Below, one piece after another: positions 29,853 through 40,348 of a stretch of 50,384 nucleotides of DNA; within the stretch, counting starts at the first letter, position 1, and each line of letters opens with the position of its first letter. The position numbers and the translations under genes were made by a program. The stretch comes from Lewinellaceae bacterium (GTDB lineage Bacteria > Bacteroidota > Bacteroidia > Chitinophagales > Saprospiraceae): the NCBI GenBank assembly GCA_016708875.1, contig JADJFA010000040.1, forward strand, positions 1 through 50,384. The letters run 5' to 3'. Under the pieces are notes generated by a model. The model was not told where the DNA came from and did not search any database. It saw nothing but the letters and a program-made list of their open reading frames with translations.

Positions 29853-32256
29853 ATGCTCCTCACCCACATCAAAATCGCCTTTCGCACATTGCGTAAAAAC
29901 CGGCTGACTACCTCGCTCAACATTATAGGTTTGGCTGTCGGTTTTGCCGTCTGTCTTTTCGTGGGGCTTTGGATGCAGTATGAGCTCAGTTTCGACCGCT
30001 TCCACGCCGATGCAGGGCGCATTTTCCGACTCACGAACACATTTAAAAGTGAGACTGAGTCTTTTTCTCAAGCCCCTTGCGGGCCGGCGTTTGGTGCACA
30101 CATTCCACTCAAAATTTCTGGAGTCACTTCCGCAACCCGTGTTTATGAGGAATCAGGGCGGCTGGAAGTTGATGGAAAGGTTTTTCAGGAGCCACGGATG
30201 GTGGTCGCGGATGCTAATTTTTTTCGCTTTTTCAGTTTTGAAATCACAAGTGGCGATCCTGACCGCTTTCTTACCGAACCGGGAAACATTGTGCTGACTG
30301 AAAAAACGGCGATGAAATATTTCGGCGATGAAAACCCGGTTGGTAAACCCATGCGCCTCGATGGCGCCCACACATTCACGGTCAGCGGTGTGGTGAAAGA
30401 TGCACCTGCCGCTTCGCAAATTCTAGTTCGATCTGGTGCTGCCGATGGCTTTTTTGAAAAAACTTGCCGCAGAGGAATGGGGTATAAAAAATGTTGACGG
30501 AGAATGGCTCGGCGGCTGGATGATGACTTTCGTTAAATTAGCGAACCACACTGATGCCCCAACTATCGAAAAGCAGATCAACGATTTGCTATACGTAAAC
30601 GCAGGGGATAAAATGGACTCCTTAAAAATGTCCTATACTTATCATATTCAGCCGCTTACGGATGTTCACCTCTCCTCTAATTTACGCTACGATGCTGAAA
30701 ATAACGGCAGCCTTGCCACCCTGCGCTCTTTTGTGGCAGTTGGGTTGATTGTGTTATTACTGGCCTGTATCAATTACATCAACCTGGCAACTGCAAGCGC
30801 CGTGCGCCGTGCAAAAGAAACTGGTGTGCGCAAGGTGAATGGGGCAGCCCGAAGCGAGCTGGTACAGCAATTTTTAGTCGAGTCCTTACTGACCGCTTTT
30901 GTCGCAGGAGGGCTGGGCTGGCTATTTTTCCAATTGGGTCTGCCCGGTTTCGAACGGCTGACAGGACATGCGTTTTCGGGGGCTTTTTCTGCGCAGGTCA
31001 TTGGTTTGTTGGCGATTATGAGCCTGGCGGCAGGCTTACTCGCAGGTGCTTACCCAGCATTGGTGATTTCAGGATTTCAGCCAGCGGGGGTGTTGAAAGG
31101 CGCCTTTCAAACCTCTTTCAGGGGCGTTTGGTTGCGCAAATCGCTGGTGGTGGCGCAGTTCTCAGCATCAGTAGCACTACTGGTGGCGGTCTGTGTGATT
31201 TGGCGGCAGATGAATTTTGTACACGGAAAATCACTGGGGTTCAAACAAGACGCGTTGCTAGAAGTGAATTTTTTTGGTGCACCAGAAATTGCCCGGCAGA
31301 CGGGCGCCTTGCGCAATGAATTGTTGTCAAATCATGCTGTCAGCCACGTTGCATTTCACCGATCGAGCCTCGTTGGTGGCCTCGGAAATGGCTGGACAAC
31401 TACCGTAGATTTGACGGGGAAAGAAATTTCGTCGAGTCTGTACAGAATGGCTGTTTCCCCAGAATTTTTTGAAACATACGATTTGCAGCTCGCGGCCGGG
31501 CGGTTTTTGTCCGGCGATTTTCCAACGGATACGACCAAATCGGTCATGATCAATGAGGCCGCCGTTCGTGCTTTTGGATGGCAAACACCCGAAAACGCGC
31601 TCGGAAAACCCTTTGGTAAAGGAGAACAGACACGCACAGTGGTCGGTGTAGTCCGAGATTTTCACTTTGAAAACCTACATAAACCTGTTGAGCCATTGCT
31701 GCTCGGTTTTTCACGTTTCAACAGTTTCTTTTCGGTAAAAATCGAGGCTTCACAAATATCGGAAGCCATCCGCCACATCGAAAAAACGTGGCAAAATCTC
31801 GCGCCTGGTCTGCCGCTTAAATACCAATTTGTGGATGAAAAAATTGGGGGGCAATACGCTGCTGAACAAACTATCTGGCGTCTGTTCTTGATGCTATCGG
31901 GTTTGGCCATTTTTATCGCTTGTTTGGGCCTATTCGGGCTAGCCACCCATTCGGCACAACAGCGAGCAAAAGAAATCGGCATCCGAAAAGTGCTCGGTGC
32001 GAGTGTGGCGGGCATCACAGGTTTACTGGCCAAGGATTTCTTGAAATTGGTCACCATCGCTATCGTCATCGCCTCGCCTGTTGCCTATTATTTCATGGAC
32101 AAATGGCTGGCAGATTTTGCGTATCGCATTGATATTCAATGGTGGATGTTTGCGATTGCTGGCGTTGGGGCGGTCGCTGTGGCATTTTTGACGGTGAGTT
32201 TTCAGTCGGTGAAAGCGGCGCTGGCCAACCCGGTGGACTCATTGCGCAGTGAGTGA
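29853..32256 (+). CDS. MacB/FtsX-type ABC transporter permease D (frameshifted)
   Basis: ATG 29853 (MLLTHIKIAFRTLRKNRLTT). A single extra base at CTAG 30423-30426 breaks the frame; without it the reading is SQILFDLVLPMAFLKKLAAE and the product is about 800 aa. Coupling motifs are KETGVRKVNGAARSE and KEIGIRKVLGASVAGITGLL. Periplasmic domain 1 is shorter in its first part than in permease A. The C-terminus (VAFLTVSFQSVKAALANPVD) is almost base-identical to that of permease E. No hairpin module follows; instead an 18-nt repeat array starts three bases after the stop. Confidence 0.92.
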
Positions 32257-32259
32257 ATG

Positions 32260-32450
32260 GATTGATTCGATTGGGACGATTGATTCGATTATTCGATTGC
32301 ACTCACTCGGCCAATCGAATCAATCGCTCCAATCGAATCAATCGTTCAATCGAAACAATCACCCCAATCGAATCAATCGCTCCAATCGAATCAATCGCTC
32401 CAATCGAAACAATCATTCCAATCGAAACAATCATTCCAATCGAATCAATC
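32260..32450. repeat. Inverted arrays of an 18-nt unit, permease D-E spacer
   Basis: The right arm (32311-32450) is about eight tandem units of CCAATCGAATCAATCGCT with variants (GAAACAATCATT). The left arm (32260-32299) holds about two units in the opposite orientation. They face each other across CACTCACTCGG. The array fills the whole spacer between the stop of D and ATG 32456. In one frame it is open, giving a spurious N-terminal extension of the next gene. Confidence 0.85.
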
Positions 32451-32455
32451 AAGCT

Positions 32456-34928
32456 ATGATCCAATACCACCTAAAACTCGCTCTGCGCAAACTCCGCAAG
32501 CAACCATTCCTGGCCACGATCAATATTTTCGGACTGTCCGTTGGATTGGCTTGTTGTATGCTGGCTGCGCTGCACATTTACCAGGAAACGCACTACGACC
32601 ACCACCACGAACGGGTAGAAGACCTTTACCGAGTGGGTACAGTGTTCGTGAACTTGCAGGGTGACAATGATGCGAAGGAGGAAGCTTCTTTCAACACCCC
32701 CTCGCCCCTCGCAGCTGCGCTGCAACGGGAGTTTGGGGAAATTGAAAAAACCGCGCGCGTACAACGTGTTTTCCAACAAGAAAAACCCTCATTCGCAGCA
32801 TGGAAGGCGGTGCGGTGCAACACACTTTCGCGGAGCCAGAGGGGATGTTTGTGGATTCCACTTACTTCGAGTTGTTCCGCTACTCGTTTCTGGAGGGAAG
32901 CCCGGGCGAAGCCCTGCGCGAGCCCGGCACGGTGGTCATCGGACAAGAAATTGCCAAGAAATTTTTTGGCAACCAATCTGCTATGGGGCGCGTGTTGCGT
33001 ATCAGCCACGAGTGGTTTGAGGGCGGAGAAATGGATTTTCGGGTCACAGGTGTAGTGCAGCAGCCGGAGGCCCCCAGCCAGTTAAAGGGACGGTTTTTCA
33101 TGTCGCTTTACTCCGGGAGCATTGGTGAGTTTGTCAGAACGACCACCAGTCTCGGCGGGAACAATATGTTCGCTACTTACCTCCGCCTACAATCTGGTGC
33201 CGATGCTAAGGCGCTGGAGGCCAAGTTGCCCGCTTTTGTGGAGAAATACGTCACTCCAGACCTTAAAGAACGGGGCTACCGCAAAAGCATTTCCTCATGT
33301 CTCTCACGGATGCCTATCTTTCTGATGTAGGCAAAAGCCAAACTGGTGCGACGGGCAGTAAGGCATACCTGTATATTTTTGGGTCCATCGCGCTGTTTAC
33401 GCTGCTGATTGCGTGTGTCAATTTTATGAACCTTTCCACCGCTCGGTCGGCGCGGCGGGCAAACGAGGTAGGTGTACGCAAGTCGGTAGGCGCCAGTCAG
33501 GGCAGCCTGCTCAGGCAGTTTTTGGGCGAATCCATGCTGACTTCACTCGTATCCTTCGCCCTGGCCCTGGGTTTGGCCTATGTCGCCTTACCGTTTTTTA
33601 ACGACCTGACGGAGCAACACCTCTCGATGTCTATATCCAGCAACCCTTTGTTGTTCAGCGGATTCTTCGGATTGGCTTTGCTGACAGGGCTGTTGGCGGG
33701 CATCTATCCGGCATTCTACCTGTCGTCGTTCCGGCCTGTTGAGGTGCTGAAAGGACGAATGGGCAATCACCTCTCGGCAGTGATGCTGCGCAAATCATTG
33801 GTTGTGTTCCAGTTTGTGATTTCGGCGGGCCTGATTTTGGCGTCGCTGGTCATTGGCGAACAGATGCGTTTTATGCAATCAACCGAGCTCGGGTTTTTCC
33901 GCGACCAACAGATCGTATTGCCCCTCACCAGCGCAGCATCAAAGGCGGCCTACCCGACATTGAAAGCCGAACTCAGCCGCGACAGTCGCCTGGCCAGCGT
34001 CGGCGCATCGTATTTCTATCCGGGGATCATGAATGCCTCCGATTCAGGTTTTCGTCGGGAAGGGCAATCGGTGGACGAGTCGGTAGGTACTCGTCGCAAC
34101 CGCGTGGACTATGATTTTCTGCAAACGCTGGGCGTAGAACTGGTAGCGGGCCGTTTGTTCTCCCGCGACTTTCCCGCAGACACGGCAAGGCGTTTGGTCG
34201 TGAACGAAACTGCGGCAAAAAAATATGGCTTTGAGTCTCCCCAAGCTGCTGTGGGACAGCAAATTATGTATACCTGGGATGGAGAAGACATCCGCTTTGA
34301 GATCGTGGGTGTTGTGCGCGATTTTCACTTTGAAAACCTCCACGAGACCATCGAACCGTTTGCGTTTGAATGCTACAAGGGCCCTCATTTCAATTACCTC
34401 GTAGCCCACGCCCATGAAGGCAGCGAAATGCCCGCACTGCTCGCCTCTATAACATCCACCTGGAAACAAAGCGTTCCGGGTGAGCCTTTGGAGTACAGTT
34501 TCCTCGACGACGATTTCCAGAAAAACTACAAGAATGACCGCCAGTTGGCCAATCTGGTGAGCAGCCTGACGGCCATAGCCATTCTTATTTCGTGCCTGGG
34601 CCTTTTCGCACTGGCCGCTTTCGCTGCAGAGCGACGCACCAAAGAAATTGGCATCCGCAAAGTGTTGGGTGCGAGCGTGGCGGGCATCACCGGACTGCTG
34701 GCGAAGGATTTCCTGAAATTGGTCGTCGCGTCATTCGTCGTTGCTTTCCCGCTGGCGTATCACTTCTTGCAAAAATGGCTTGCTGACTTTGCCTACCGCA
34801 TTGATATTCAATGGTGGATGTTTGCGATTGCTGCCGTTGGTGCGGTGGCTGTGGCGTTTTTGACGGTGAGTTTTCAGTCGGTGAAAGCGGCGCTAGCCAA
34901 CCCTGTTGAGTCGCTCCGTTCGGAGTGA
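32456..34928 (+). CDS. MacB/FtsX-type ABC transporter permease E (two frameshifts)
   Basis: ATG 32456 (MIQYHLKLALRKLRKQPFLA). A missing A in the A5 run at 32781-32785 and a missing base near 33281-33295 split the first periplasmic domain into three frames. With both corrected the text reads QEKTLIRSMEGGAVQHTFAE and then SFLMSLTDAYLSDVGKSQTG, about 824 aa in all. Coupling motifs are NEVGVRKSVGASQGS and KEIGIRKVLGASVAGITGLL. The product ends NPVESLRSE with the hairpin module at its stop codon. The last ~130 nt are nearly identical to permease D. Confidence 0.92.
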
Positions 34929-34975
34929 CGAAATCCCGATTTTTCTTCGGGATAAAATCATTGCGCAGCGAGTGA
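34923..34975 (+). repeat. Stop-codon-spanning hairpin module, copy 3 (permease E)
   Basis: GAGTGACGAAATCCCGA, T-rich loop, TCGGGAT, then TCATTGCGCAGCGAGTGA. That last part re-encodes the family C-terminus SLRSE plus stop downstream of the real stop. Confidence 0.8.
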
Positions 34976-34983
34976 ATTAATTG

Positions 34984-35122
34984 TTTCGATTGATTTGATT
35001 GTTCGATTGATTCGATTGCGCGCACTCGGCAAATCGAATCAATCGTCCCAATCCAATCGAATCAATCGAATCAATCGCCCCAATCGAATCAATCGTCTCA
35101 ATCCTTCCAATCAAATCAATCA
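34984..35122. repeat. Inverted arrays of the AATCGAATCAATCG unit, permease E-F spacer
   Basis: Left arm 34984-35018 (TTTCGATTGATTTGATTG and related) and right arm 35031-35122 (AAATCGAATCAATCGTCC and related) face each other across CGCGCACTCGGC. The organisation is as in the D-E spacer, including the conserved GCACTCGGC-like centre. It ends 4 nt before ATG 35127. Confidence 0.85.
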
Positions 35123-35126
35123 AACT

Positions 35127-37562
35127 ATGCTATCCAACTACCTCACCATCGCCTTCCGCAACCTCTCCAAAAACCGCCTCTTCTCCCTGCTCAACATCGG
35201 CGGACTAAGTGCTGGTCTGGCTGTTGCCATGCTCATTGGGTTGTACGTGCGGGACGAACGCTCTTTCGATCAATTCAACGAAAAAGCGGACCGCATTTAC
35301 CGCGTGAATTTTGATGTGCGTTTTGGCGGGCGGGAAGAAGCATTGGCGGTGGCAAGTGCGCCGTTTGGGCCAACCATGGCGCGGGATTATCCTGCTGTGG
35401 AAGCCATGTGCCGTTTCCGGCAATGGGGTTTTATCACCGTAAAAAAGGGCAATGAGGCGATTGAAGAAGGTTTCAATACATACGTTGACAGCAGTTTTTT
35501 CACCATATTTACGATGCCCCTCTTGGAGGGTGACCCAAAAACCGCGCTCACCGAGCCTGGAACAGGGGTTATTTCCGAAAAAATGGCGCAGAAGTACTTT
35601 GGCGCCACGACCGGGATTGTTGGCCGGACACTGCGTATCAACGAAAACCGGGATATGCGGGTCACGGGGGTGATGCGCGATATGCCCGCGCAGTCACATT
35701 TTCACTATAACTTTTTGTTTTCCATGGCCTCGATTGCAGAAGAGGCAAACGAGGATATGTGGCTGTCCAACAATTTCCAAACCTACCTTTTGTTGCGGCC
35801 AGGTTCCTCAGCAGCTGATCTGGAAAGCCGCATCAACGAGGTCGTTGAAAAATATGTCGGGCCGCAGTTTGAAAAAATTACCGGCGGAACCATGGAGGCA
35901 TTCAAAAACAGCGGTGATTGGCTGAAATACAGTCTGATGAATATCCGGGATATTCATCTATACAGTGACCGAAGCGCCGAACACGAAGCCAATTCAGATA
36001 TAAAATATGTCTGGATTTTCGGTCTGGTGGCGCTCATGGTATTGTTGCTCGCTTGTGTCAATTTTATGAACCTCAGCACAGCCCGTTCCGCTGGTCGTGC
36101 CCGCGAAGTCGGGGTTCGCAAAGCGCTTGGGTCCAATCGTGGTGCCCTGGTTCGCCAGTTTCTGACCGAGAGCATGTTGCTCACCGCGATTTCATTTGTG
36201 GTTGCCTCGCTTGGGGTTTGGCTGGTATTGCCCGCGTTTAATGATTTTGCAGCCAAGGACATTCAGTTTTCGTTGTTGGACGCGCCAATGTTGGCTTCAC
36301 TGGCAGGTTTGGCGCTCTTTACGGCTTTTGTAGCGGGCAGTTACCCGGCGTTTTTCTTGTCGGCATTTCGCCCCATTGAGGTATTGAAGGGAAAATTGGC
36401 CCTGAGTACCAAAGGCGGCTCGTCCTCCTTGCGTAGTGGTCTGGTGGTGTTTCAGTTTTTCATTTCGGTGGCATTGATTGCCTCGGTTTTGGTGGTGCAA
36501 AAACAGCTGGACTTCATCCAGAACAAAAAACTTGGTTATGAAAAGGAGCATCTCGTGATGCTGCGCAATACCTGGTGGTTGCGGGAAAAAACACTCGATT
36601 TCAAGGCGCGGCTGCTCCAAATTCCGGGCATTGAAAGCGTTTCCTGCGCCGATTTTTTCCCCACCCCTTCGAGCCGCAGCAACACTACTTTTTCTAAGGC
36701 CGGCATGGATATAGCCACGGCCTCTATATCAAGCGAGGATTGGACCGTTGACTTTGATTACCTCCAAACCTTTGGTTTGAAATTTCAGGAAGGCCGCTGG
36801 TTTGATCCATCCTTGAAAACAGATTCTTCGGCGTGCGTCATCAATCAGGCTGCTGCCAAAGCATTCGGCTGGCCCAATCCGCTGGGGCAGAAAATTACCA
36901 CTTTCATCAATCCCGCATTTCAGGAAATGACTACGCTGGAAATCGTAGGTGTGGTGCAAGATTTCAATTACGAGAGCTTGCGGGAAAACATTGGCCCGAT
37001 GGTGATGACCATTGGGAATGGAAGCGGCACGATGGCGCTGCGTCTTGCCCGAAATACTGATATTGAAAAAACGATGGCCGCCGTTGGCCTACAGTTCAAA
37101 GCTGCCCTGCCCGCGCAACCCTTCAATTTCAGGTTTATTGACCAGGAATTTGATCAGCAATACCGTGCAGAGCGACGCATTGGCAGCATACTCGGAGCAT
37201 TTGCAGCCTTTGCCATATTCATAGCCTGCCTGGGTCTGTTTGGACTTGCCTCCTTTACCGCCGAGCAGCGCACCAAAGAAATCGGCATCCGAAAAGTGCT
37301 CGGTGCTTCGGTTGCAGGCATCACAGGTTTACTGGCCAGGGATTTTTTGAAATTGGTATTCGTTGCCATTCTCCTCGCCTCACCCGTTGCCTATTATTTC
37401 ATGCAACGCTGGCTGGCAGATTTCGCCTATCGCATTGATATTCAATGGTGGATGTTTGTAGTGACCGCTTTAGGTGCAGCATTCATTGCTTTCCTTACGG
37501 TATCCTTCCAGAGTGTCAGAGCGGCACTGGCAAACCCTGTTGAGTCACTCCGTTCGGAGTGA
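35127..37562 (+). CDS. MacB/FtsX-type ABC transporter permease F
   Basis: 811 aa and intact from ATG 35127 (MLSNYLTIAFRNLSKNRLFS). An in-frame upstream extension to 34995 translates the repeat array (NRINRPNRINR) and is rejected. Coupling motifs are REVGVRKALGSNRGALV and KEIGIRKVLGASVAGITGLL. Domain 1 begins DERSFDQFNEKADRIYRVNF. The C-terminus is NPVESLRSE, with the dyad CACTCCG-TT-CGGAGTG over the last codons and stop. It is the last gene of the contiguous permease run before the accessory island. Confidence 0.95.
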   Translation: MLSNYLTIAFRNLSKNRLFSLLNIGGLSAGLAVAMLIGLYVRDERSFDQFNEKADRIYRVNFDVRFGGREEALAVASAPFGPTMARDYPAVEAMCRFRQWGFITVKKGNEAIEEGFNTYVDSSFFTIFTMPLLEGDPKTALTEPGTGVISEKMAQKYFGATTGIVGRTLRINENRDMRVTGVMRDMPAQSHFHYNFLFSMASIAEEANEDMWLSNNFQTYLLLRPGSSAADLESRINEVVEKYVGPQFEKITGGTMEAFKNSGDWLKYSLMNIRDIHLYSDRSAEHEANSDIKYVWIFGLVALMVLLLACVNFMNLSTARSAGRAREVGVRKALGSNRGALVRQFLTESMLLTAISFVVASLGVWLVLPAFNDFAAKDIQFSLLDAPMLASLAGLALFTAFVAGSYPAFFLSAFRPIEVLKGKLALSTKGGSSSLRSGLVVFQFFISVALIASVLVVQKQLDFIQNKKLGYEKEHLVMLRNTWWLREKTLDFKARLLQIPGIESVSCADFFPTPSSRSNTTFSKAGMDIATASISSEDWTVDFDYLQTFGLKFQEGRWFDPSLKTDSSACVINQAAAKAFGWPNPLGQKITTFINPAFQEMTTLEIVGVVQDFNYESLRENIGPMVMTIGNGSGTMALRLARNTDIEKTMAAVGLQFKAALPAQPFNFRFIDQEFDQQYRAERRIGSILGAFAAFAIFIACLGLFGLASFTAEQRTKEIGIRKVLGASVAGITGLLARDFLKLVFVAILLASPVAYYFMQRWLADFAYRIDIQWWMFVVTALGAAFIAFLTVSFQSVRAALANPVESLRSE

Positions 37563-37609
37563 CGAAATCCCGATTTTTCTTCGGGATTGAGTCGCTGCGC
37601 AGCGAGTGA
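37557..37609 (+). repeat. Stop-codon-spanning hairpin module, copy 4 (permease F)
   Basis: GAGTGACGAAATCCCGA, loop, TCGGGATTGAG, then TCGCTGCGCAGCGAGTGA. The distal flank again encodes SLRSE-stop, and it contains its own palindrome TCGCTGCGCAGCGA. Confidence 0.8.
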
Positions 37610-37661
37610 AGGGAATAAGGTGACATCTCCGACGAAGGAGGAGGTGTCACCTTATTCCTTC
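37608..37661 (+). terminator. Strong hairpin downstream of permease F
   Basis: GAAGGGAATAAGGTGACATCTCC pairs with GGAGGTGTCACCTTATTCCTTC with few mismatches and a 9-nt loop. No T-tract follows, but stem length suggests termination or mRNA stabilisation at the end of the permease operon. Confidence 0.6.
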
Positions 37662-37846
37662 TAAACAAGCGTCTGATTGGCCGATTTGCCCGTTATAAAC
37701 TTTTTGTTTGATTTTTGCTTGTATACGAAAAATCATCCTGCTACCTTTCGGACTGACAATTCAAAAATCCAATGGTAGATCCCTTTTAAGCGATTGAGAT
37801 ACGCCCCTGCTTCTGGTTTGATACTGGAGGTAGGGGCGTGTTTGTT
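37661..37846. repeat. ~190-bp direct repeat, copy 1 (left of the YhcG-type nuclease)
   Basis: It begins CTAAACAAGCGTCTGATTGG and ends with a hairpin formed by ACGCCCCT / AGGGGCGT. It is repeated at 39053-39243 with about 80% identity by eye. Read on the minus strand it carries a remnant of a beta-barrel C-terminus (KHAPTSSIKPEAGAYLN). Confidence 0.75.
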
Positions 37847-37949
37847 GAAGGTTTGGACATCTACCTATCAGGAAGCAACGGATGAAATTCAATCTAATAG
37901 AACAAGCCCAGATAAATAATGCAGAATTAAAGGGTAAATTCAGATTATT

Positions 37950-38974
37950 ATGAAAGCATTACAAAACAAAGAAATTGCCACCGATATAAAAATGCTGATA
38001 GAGCAAAGCCGCCAAAATGTGGCTGTGTCGGTAAATGCCGAAATTACCATGCTTTATTGGCAAGTAGGCAAGCGTATAAATGATGAAGTGTTGGGCAATG
38101 CAAGAGCCGAATATGGAAAGCAAATTGTGCGCGCACTGTCGGTACAATTAGAGCTGAATTCGGCAAAGGTTGGGGCGAAAAACAATTGCGGCAATGCATG
38201 CAGTTAGCACAGGTTTTTCCTGATCAGCAAATTGTATACGCACTGCGCAGACAATTGAGCTGGACACATCTCAGGAGCATCATTTATATGGAAGATCCTT
38301 TAAAACGGGAATTTTATATAGAAATGAGTAAACTTGAAAAATGGTCGTCAAGGCAGTTGCAAGAACGTATCCAATCCATGCTGTACGAGCGCACCGCCAT
38401 CAGCAAAAAGCCAGAGCTAACCATCGCCCACGATATAGAACTGCTAAAAAACGAACAAAAGCTAAACCCTGAGCTGGTTTTTAGAGACCCCTATTTTTTA
38501 GATTTCCTTGGGCTGGGCGATAGGTATTCCGAAAAAGACCTCGAAACCAGTATCATTGCTGAATTGCAGCGTTTTATTATTGAGCTGGGTAGTGACTTCG
38601 CTTTTATGGCAAGGCAAAAACGTATTGCTATTGATAACAGGGATTATTTCATTGACCTGCTTTTTTTTCACCGCAGGCTGAAATGCCTGGTGGCAATAGA
38701 ACTGAAATTAGGTGAATTTGAAGCCGCCTACAAGGGACAAATGGAACTGTACTTACGCTATCTTGAAAAATATGAGCAAGTAGCGGGCGAAAACACACCC
38801 ATTGGCCTAATATTGTGTACCGGCAAAAACGAAGAACATGTGGAGCTGATGCAGTTGGATAAAAGCAATATCAGAGTAGCAGACTACCTCACGCTGCTGC
38901 CCTCGAAGCAGGTGCTGCAAGAGAAGCTGCATAAGGCTATTGAAATTGCAAAACAGAAAATTTTGGATATTTGA
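37950..38974 (+). CDS. PDDEXK nuclease domain protein, YhcG/DUF1016 family (frameshifted)
   Basis: ATG 37950 (MKALQNKEIATDIKMLIEQS). The frame breaks at 38149-38153; one added A reads SVQLRAEFGKGWGEKQLRQC and joins a continuous product of about 341 aa. The N-terminal half is the DUF1016-N helical domain (MLYWQVGKRINDEVLG, LRRQLSWTHLRSIIYMEDPL). The C-terminal half is the nuclease domain with the PD-(D/E)xK core in DYFIDLLFFHRRLKCLVAIE followed by LKLGEF. The family is found in defence and mobile-element contexts and its role is not settled. It sits alone between ~190-bp direct repeats. Confidence 0.9.
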
Positions 38975-39337
38975 TCGCCCGTTTCGCGCCCGCCAGTGAT
39001 TTGATCTCGTCTTTAGCGGGATGAAGCCGCTGGGAGCGAGTAAAATGGACGGCTAAACAAGCGTCTGATTGGCCGATTTGCCCTTTATGGATTTTTTATT
39101 TGCCCTTTGCTTGTATACGCAAAATTGCCATACTACCTTTCGGCTTGGCAATACTAAAAATCCAATGACACACTTGCTCCAATCAATATGTTGAACTGCG
39201 CCCCCGTCTCTGGTTTGGAACTGGAGGCAGGGGCGTGTTTGTATTGGCTAAATAGACGCAACGGACGACTAAGTGATTTTTGATATTTTACTTAGTCGTT
39301 AGTTGCGGGTAAGCAATAGTTCTCTTAAAATAAAAAC
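38975..39337. other. Spacer after the nuclease gene, mostly repeat
   Basis: It holds a short hairpin region (CTTTAGCGGGATGAAGCCGCTGGGAG) and then the second direct-repeat copy. No gene is supported apart from the minus-strand barrel remnant described for that repeat. Confidence 0.5.
39053..39243. repeat. ~190-bp direct repeat, copy 2 (right of the YhcG-type nuclease)
   Basis: Begins CTAAACAAGCGTCTGATTGG like copy 1 and keeps the hairpin CGCCCCC...GGGGCG. On the minus strand it reads KHAPASSSKPETGAQFNILI then GASVSLDF-stop, which is a convincing C-terminus of an outer-membrane barrel. It is therefore a truncated gene end. Confidence 0.75.
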
Positions 39338-40348
39338 ATGGATATTAGAAAAACAGTTACTGAATTTGTGGCTAATGACCAATTAGAAGCCGCATTAGAG
39401 GCATTAGAGGTCTATGTTAAGCAATCCAATGCCGATTACTTAGGTCAAATTGCAGTATTAAAAGGGAATTTATCCGATATTAAAAACAAGTCAATATTAG
39501 GAGTATTAGAATCACGTGAAGAGCAGGTTCAGCGAAACAGAATCAGGCTTTCAATTGTACAATTTGTTGAGTCTATAGAAAAAAGGAATGTAAACCCTCA
39601 TATTAACACCAAAGCAAAGCCAAATTTCCTGCTACTTTAAGAGTTATGGGTGTATTCTTGGCCATTTTGATATTAGTATTAATATGAGGTCGTGTACCTC
39701 AGTAAATATTTCATTAGAGTGATTTGTATAAAATCGTAGATGCTCCTCCCCCTGAAAGAGAATCTGTCATATTGTCATAGGGGGATTTTCAGATCCATCT
39801 GACAACGACCATGGCAAAAGTTATTCCAAGTCTTCTGAAGAATATTTTATAGAAGATTGGCAATCAGAATTGTAAGATTAATAACTAAAGACAAAACCTT
39901 TATTTGTCCTTAAAAAGGAATTGGAAACAGAAAATTTGAATATATAGCAAAGCAAGATGAAACTAACAACAGAGGTGATAAATTCTTCAACTATAAAAAA
40001 GGATCTAAACGATTAATGATTGGCTCATTTTCTAGCACTAATCAATATTTAATTGTTGCTTCTGACACGACTAAGGTATATGAATCTAAATATTTTATTA
40101 AAGCAGATGAATTATTTGGAAAATGGGGTAGAATTCAAGATTTAGGGCGTAATGGAAATTATGAATTTAAAAACGACTTTACTTTTTTATTTACAGATTC
40201 ACAAGACGGACCAATAAAAGGGGAATGGTACATAGATGGCAGAGAAATTGTGTTAAATTACGGGTCAGCAAAAAGTTATTATTCGATAAACCATGCCCTT
40301 AGTTCCAAAAGCGAGTTTTGTCATAAAATAAAGAATACAATGAATTGA
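39338..40348 (+). pseudogene. Effector-associated domain (EAD11-like) plus transmembrane protein, degenerate
   Basis: The first 100 residues (MDIRKTVTEFVANDQLEAAL, EALEVYVKQ, VLESREEQVQRNRIRLSIVQ) resemble effector-associated domain 11, an adaptor domain of bacterial conflict and STAND-type systems. A frame change near 39625 reads KFPATLRVMGVFLAILILVL, a membrane helix ending at 39687. Further fragments in other frames follow (GFSDPSDNDHGKSYSKSSEE near 39780; GIGNRKFEYIAKQDETNNRG from 39917) into the frame ending at 40348 (LFGKWGRIQDLGRNGNYEFK, PIKGEWYIDGREIVLNYG). These seem to be pieces of one ~330-aa gene: adaptor domain, helix, extracytoplasmic beta domain. At least three breaks, including in-frame stops, suggest real decay. 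Confidence 0.55.

Noticed and set aside
32260..32450. CRISPR array
   Set aside because: The units are contiguous 18-nt degenerate tandem repeats without spacers, and no cas genes are present.
32249..32455. N-terminal extension of permease E rich in Asn, Arg and Ile (NRINRSNR repeats)
   Set aside because: It is translation of the 18-nt repeat array; the family N-terminus starts at ATG 32456.
34995..35126. 44-residue N-terminal extension of permease F
   Set aside because: It is also repeat-array translation; homologous N-termini begin at MLSNYLTIAFRN (35127).
37667..37690. Sigma-54 promoter (GATTGGCCGATTTGCC) in the direct repeat
   Set aside because: The distance between the GG and GC elements is wrong, and it occurs in both repeat copies without a suitable downstream gene.
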